Below are positions 62,206 through 64,000 of a stretch of 64,000 nt of DNA, one piece after another. Position numbers and translations under genes: made by a program. The stretch comes from a virus. The stretch's first letter is position 1, and each line of letters starts with the position of its first letter. Location: the IMG/VR virus record IMGVR_UViG_3300046777_001387, positions 1 through 64,000 of that record. One strand, 5' to 3'. Under the pieces are notes generated by a model. It had not been told where the DNA came from, did no database searches, and worked only from the letters and a program-made list of their open reading frames with translations.

Positions 62206-62394
62206 ATGTCGAATGAACAGTTGGATGCTATCTCGCAGCCGGTAGAGCAGACTGCTAAGATTGATTTGAGTATCGCTGAGTTGAATGTTGTGCTTGCGGC
62301 GCTTCAGGAACTTCCTCACAGAATCGCCGATCCAGTGATTAAGAAGGTTGTTGCTCAGGCACAGTCTCAGTTGGGTCAGCCCCAGCAAGGATAA
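62206..62394 (+). CDS. Small helical protein
   Basis: 62 residues (SNEQLDAISQPVEQTAKIDL, then SIAELNVVLAALQELPHRIA and a Gln-rich end). Mostly helix, with AGGAG before the ATG. A comparable short helical protein often precedes neck genes in T4-like phages. The function is unknown. Confidence 0.68.
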   Translation: MSNEQLDAISQPVEQTAKIDLSIAELNVVLAALQELPHRIADPVIKKVVAQAQSQLGQPQQG

Positions 62395-62403
62395 AATCTA
62401 CAA

Positions 62404-63006
62404 ATGTCTTGGGATGGTCGTATATCTCAAGTATCAATCAGCGAAGTAAACAGTGCTGTTGGGTATTCCTCAACAGCACAAACTTCTTTGAATGATACTA
62501 GATTCAGGAACCTAGCAAACAAAACAGGTTCTGGTACAACAATTCCTATGGCAGACCTCAGATTCGGTCTGCAATTACCTCTTGTTGAATTCACGTCAAG
62601 CAATACTGCCATTCTTGAAGTAGAAGATGCTTCTGCAGTAGCAGGGTACTCTTTCGCGAGTATCTCTATCCAGTTAAATTCTAACGGAACCGGTTCTTAT
62701 AATTACACTTATATTAATAACAGCCCCAGTAGTGCAAGTCAATCTTTTACTTGGTTGACTGTCGGATCGGCTAGTGATTATGAGTGTCAAATGACAGTGC
62801 ACTCTGGTTCTTTATCCTCTAGCTCTGGTACTGGAACTTCATTATCTTTATCTAGCACTAGATTTTGGACTTTGAGCGCAGAAGCAAGTGGAGGCGGTGG
62901 TGTCAGCCAAGTTAACACCTTTGAGGGTACCCTAGTTATTACCAGAAGCGGCGTGGTTGGTCCGTTTAGAAGATATTCTCTTTCTGCTGGCGCTGCTTCA
63001 TTCTAA
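62404..63006 (+). CDS. Ser/Thr-rich beta virion protein
   Basis: 200 residues. The opening SWDGRISQVSISEVNSAVGY resembles the opening of other phage structural proteins in fibre regions. Beta strands with many Ser and Thr follow (FWTLSAEASGGGGVSQVNTF). It may be a head or tail decoration protein or a small fibre. It is transcribed with the small gene upstream, from the late promoter at 62168. Confidence 0.6.
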   Translation: MSWDGRISQVSISEVNSAVGYSSTAQTSLNDTRFRNLANKTGSGTTIPMADLRFGLQLPLVEFTSSNTAILEVEDASAVAGYSFASISIQLNSNGTGSYNYTYINNSPSSASQSFTWLTVGSASDYECQMTVHSGSLSSSSGTGTSLSLSSTRFWTLSAEASGGGGVSQVNTFEGTLVITRSGVVGPFRRYSLSAGAASF

Positions 63007-63007
63007 A

Positions 63008-63015
63008 CCTAAATA
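63008..63015 (+). promoter_or_regulatory. Weak late-type box CCTAAATA
   Basis: CCTAAATA, two bases from the T4 consensus, 28 bp before the gp13 ATG and in the only spacer before the neck genes. Confidence 0.3.
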
Positions 63016-63043
63016 GAGTAAATTGGGCTTCGAGCACTAACAA

Positions 63044-63808
63044 ATGGCACAACCTGCGTCAAAACAAGAACTCAAAGATTACTGCCTTCGTCGTCTGGGA
63101 TTCCCAGTCGTCGACATTAACGTTGACGAAGATCAGGTCGACGATAGAATCGATGATGCGCTGCAGAAGTATGCGCTGTTCCATTTTGATGGAACCTCGA
63201 AAGAGTATCTGAGATACCAGCTTACCCAGCAGGACTACAATAACAAGTACCTGACTCTGCCAGACGCTATTGTTGGCGTTAACCGTGTGTTCCCGATCTC
63301 CAGCGACACAGTTAACTCCGGCTCTGGATCGAACTTCAATATCTTCGACCTAAACTATCAGCTTCGCCTAAACGAGTTGTATGAGTTCACCTCGTCCTCG
63401 TACACTTACTACTGGATCGCCAGAAGCCATATCCGTATGCTGGAGATGATTCTGATTGGAGAGAACCCAGTTCGCTTCAACAAGAAGATGAACCGCCTGT
63501 ACGTTGATATGAACTGGGCGAACGAAGAAGTCAAGATCGGTAATTATATCATTATCGAGTGCTCGGCTGTTCTCGATCCAAACACCTACACAAAGGTGTA
63601 TAACGATAACTGGCTCAAAGAATACAGTACCCAGCTTATCAAGAAGCAATGGGGCGAGAACCTCAAGAAGTATGGTAATTACTCGCTCCCCGGCGGTATG
63701 ATTATCAACGGTCAGCAGATCTATGATGAAGCTGTCGCTGATATTATTCGTCTTGAGGAACAGATCCGCGATATCTACGAAGAACCACCAACCTTCGAAG
63801 TAGGCTAA
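63044..63808 (+). CDS. 13: gp13-like neck protein
   Basis: 254 residues. The T4-type gp13 pattern is clear: SKQELKDYCLRRLGFPVVDI, NVDEDQVDDRIDDALQKYAL, FHFDGTSKEYLRYQLTQQDY, then NRVFPISSD and YYWIARSHIRMLEMILIGEN, ending with a helical IKKQWGENLKKYGNYSLPGG region. gp13 forms part of the neck that closes the filled head and connects it to the tail. Confidence 0.93.
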   Translation: MAQPASKQELKDYCLRRLGFPVVDINVDEDQVDDRIDDALQKYALFHFDGTSKEYLRYQLTQQDYNNKYLTLPDAIVGVNRVFPISSDTVNSGSGSNFNIFDLNYQLRLNELYEFTSSSYTYYWIARSHIRMLEMILIGENPVRFNKKMNRLYVDMNWANEEVKIGNYIIIECSAVLDPNTYTKVYNDNWLKEYSTQLIKKQWGENLKKYGNYSLPGGMIINGQQIYDEAVADIIRLEEQIRDIYEEPPTFEVG

Positions 63809-63812
63809 CTAG

Positions 63813-64000
63813 ATGGCAACCTCGGTATATTTTAATAACCAAGGCGCTTCCAGAGAGCAGATTCTTCTGGAAGATATGGTCATCGAATCGATCCGTAACC
63901 ACGGAATTGATATCTACTATATGCCGAGAACTTCCCAAAGCGTACTCGATACGCTGTTTGGCGATGATCCTGTCAAGTATTATGACTCAGCCTATAAGGT
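63813..64000 (+). CDS. 14: gp14-like neck protein, 3' end outside window
   Basis: Starts ATG 63813, five bases after the gp13 stop, and remains open to the window end (62 full codons plus two bases). The product (ATSVYFNNQGASREQILLED, MVIESIRNHGIDIYYMPRTS) matches the gp14 N-terminus of T4-like phages. Together with gp13 it builds the head-neck joint. Confidence 0.9.
   Translation, partial: MATSVYFNNQGASREQILLEDMVIESIRNHGIDIYYMPRTSQSVLDTLFGDDPVKYYDSAYK

Overview
The window is 64 kb of a T4-type myovirus genome. The evidence is a syntenic late transcription/replication block (gp33-gp59-gp32), a full baseplate set (gp48, gp53, gp27, gp5, gp25, gp6, gp7-like, gp8), tail-tube-like and head-completion proteins (gp4), neck proteins (gp13, gp14) and several T4-style late promoter boxes (TATAAATA). 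The host is probably an alphaproteobacterium, because the phage carries a tmRNA gene in the circularly permuted, two-piece arrangement typical of that class.

Layout. 1-2000: GC-rich small-gene region with a strong terminator, a GC-rich potentially structured spacer, and two nearly identical promoters whose -10 boxes sit exactly 12 nt before ATGATG starts, so the mRNAs are probably leaderless. 2000-9100: accessory and early/middle genes, namely a possible nuclease, a conserved phage protein, a PhoH ATPase, a class I methyltransferase-like protein, a Cas4/RecB-like exonuclease, a run of tiny membrane proteins, the tmRNA, a DUF2061 membrane protein, a SleB-like cell-wall hydrolase, gp33, a 34-residue membrane peptide and gp59. 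9177-10085: gp32 with its own sigma70-type promoter and a terminator. 10135-15445 (minus strand): a 954-residue tape-measure-like protein with a GH19 muralytic domain, a tail assembly chaperone with a -1 frameshift site, a tail tube protein, an uncharacterised T4-type protein and gp4. 15477-36769 (plus): baseplate and tail-associated structural genes packed end to end. 36773-63006: about 26 kb of fibre and adhesin genes with collagen-like Gly-X-Y arrays, repeated beta modules, two S74 autochaperones and a glycine-rich tip-like protein. 63044-64000: gp13 and the start of gp14.

How it fits together. gp33 normally bridges host RNA polymerase to the late sigma factor (gp55, not in this window) at TATAAATA promoters, and such boxes precede the structural genes here. 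gp32 and gp59 serve replication and recombination. The baseplate block builds the hub and wedges. gp5 here has the OB-fold and spike but no obvious lysozyme domain, and a GH19 domain is present instead in the tape-measure-like protein. The fibre cluster looks like a modular host-range cassette, with shared N-terminal attachment peptides, shared C-terminal tips and exchangeable middle domains. All names rest on reading motifs and gene order by eye; no database search was run.
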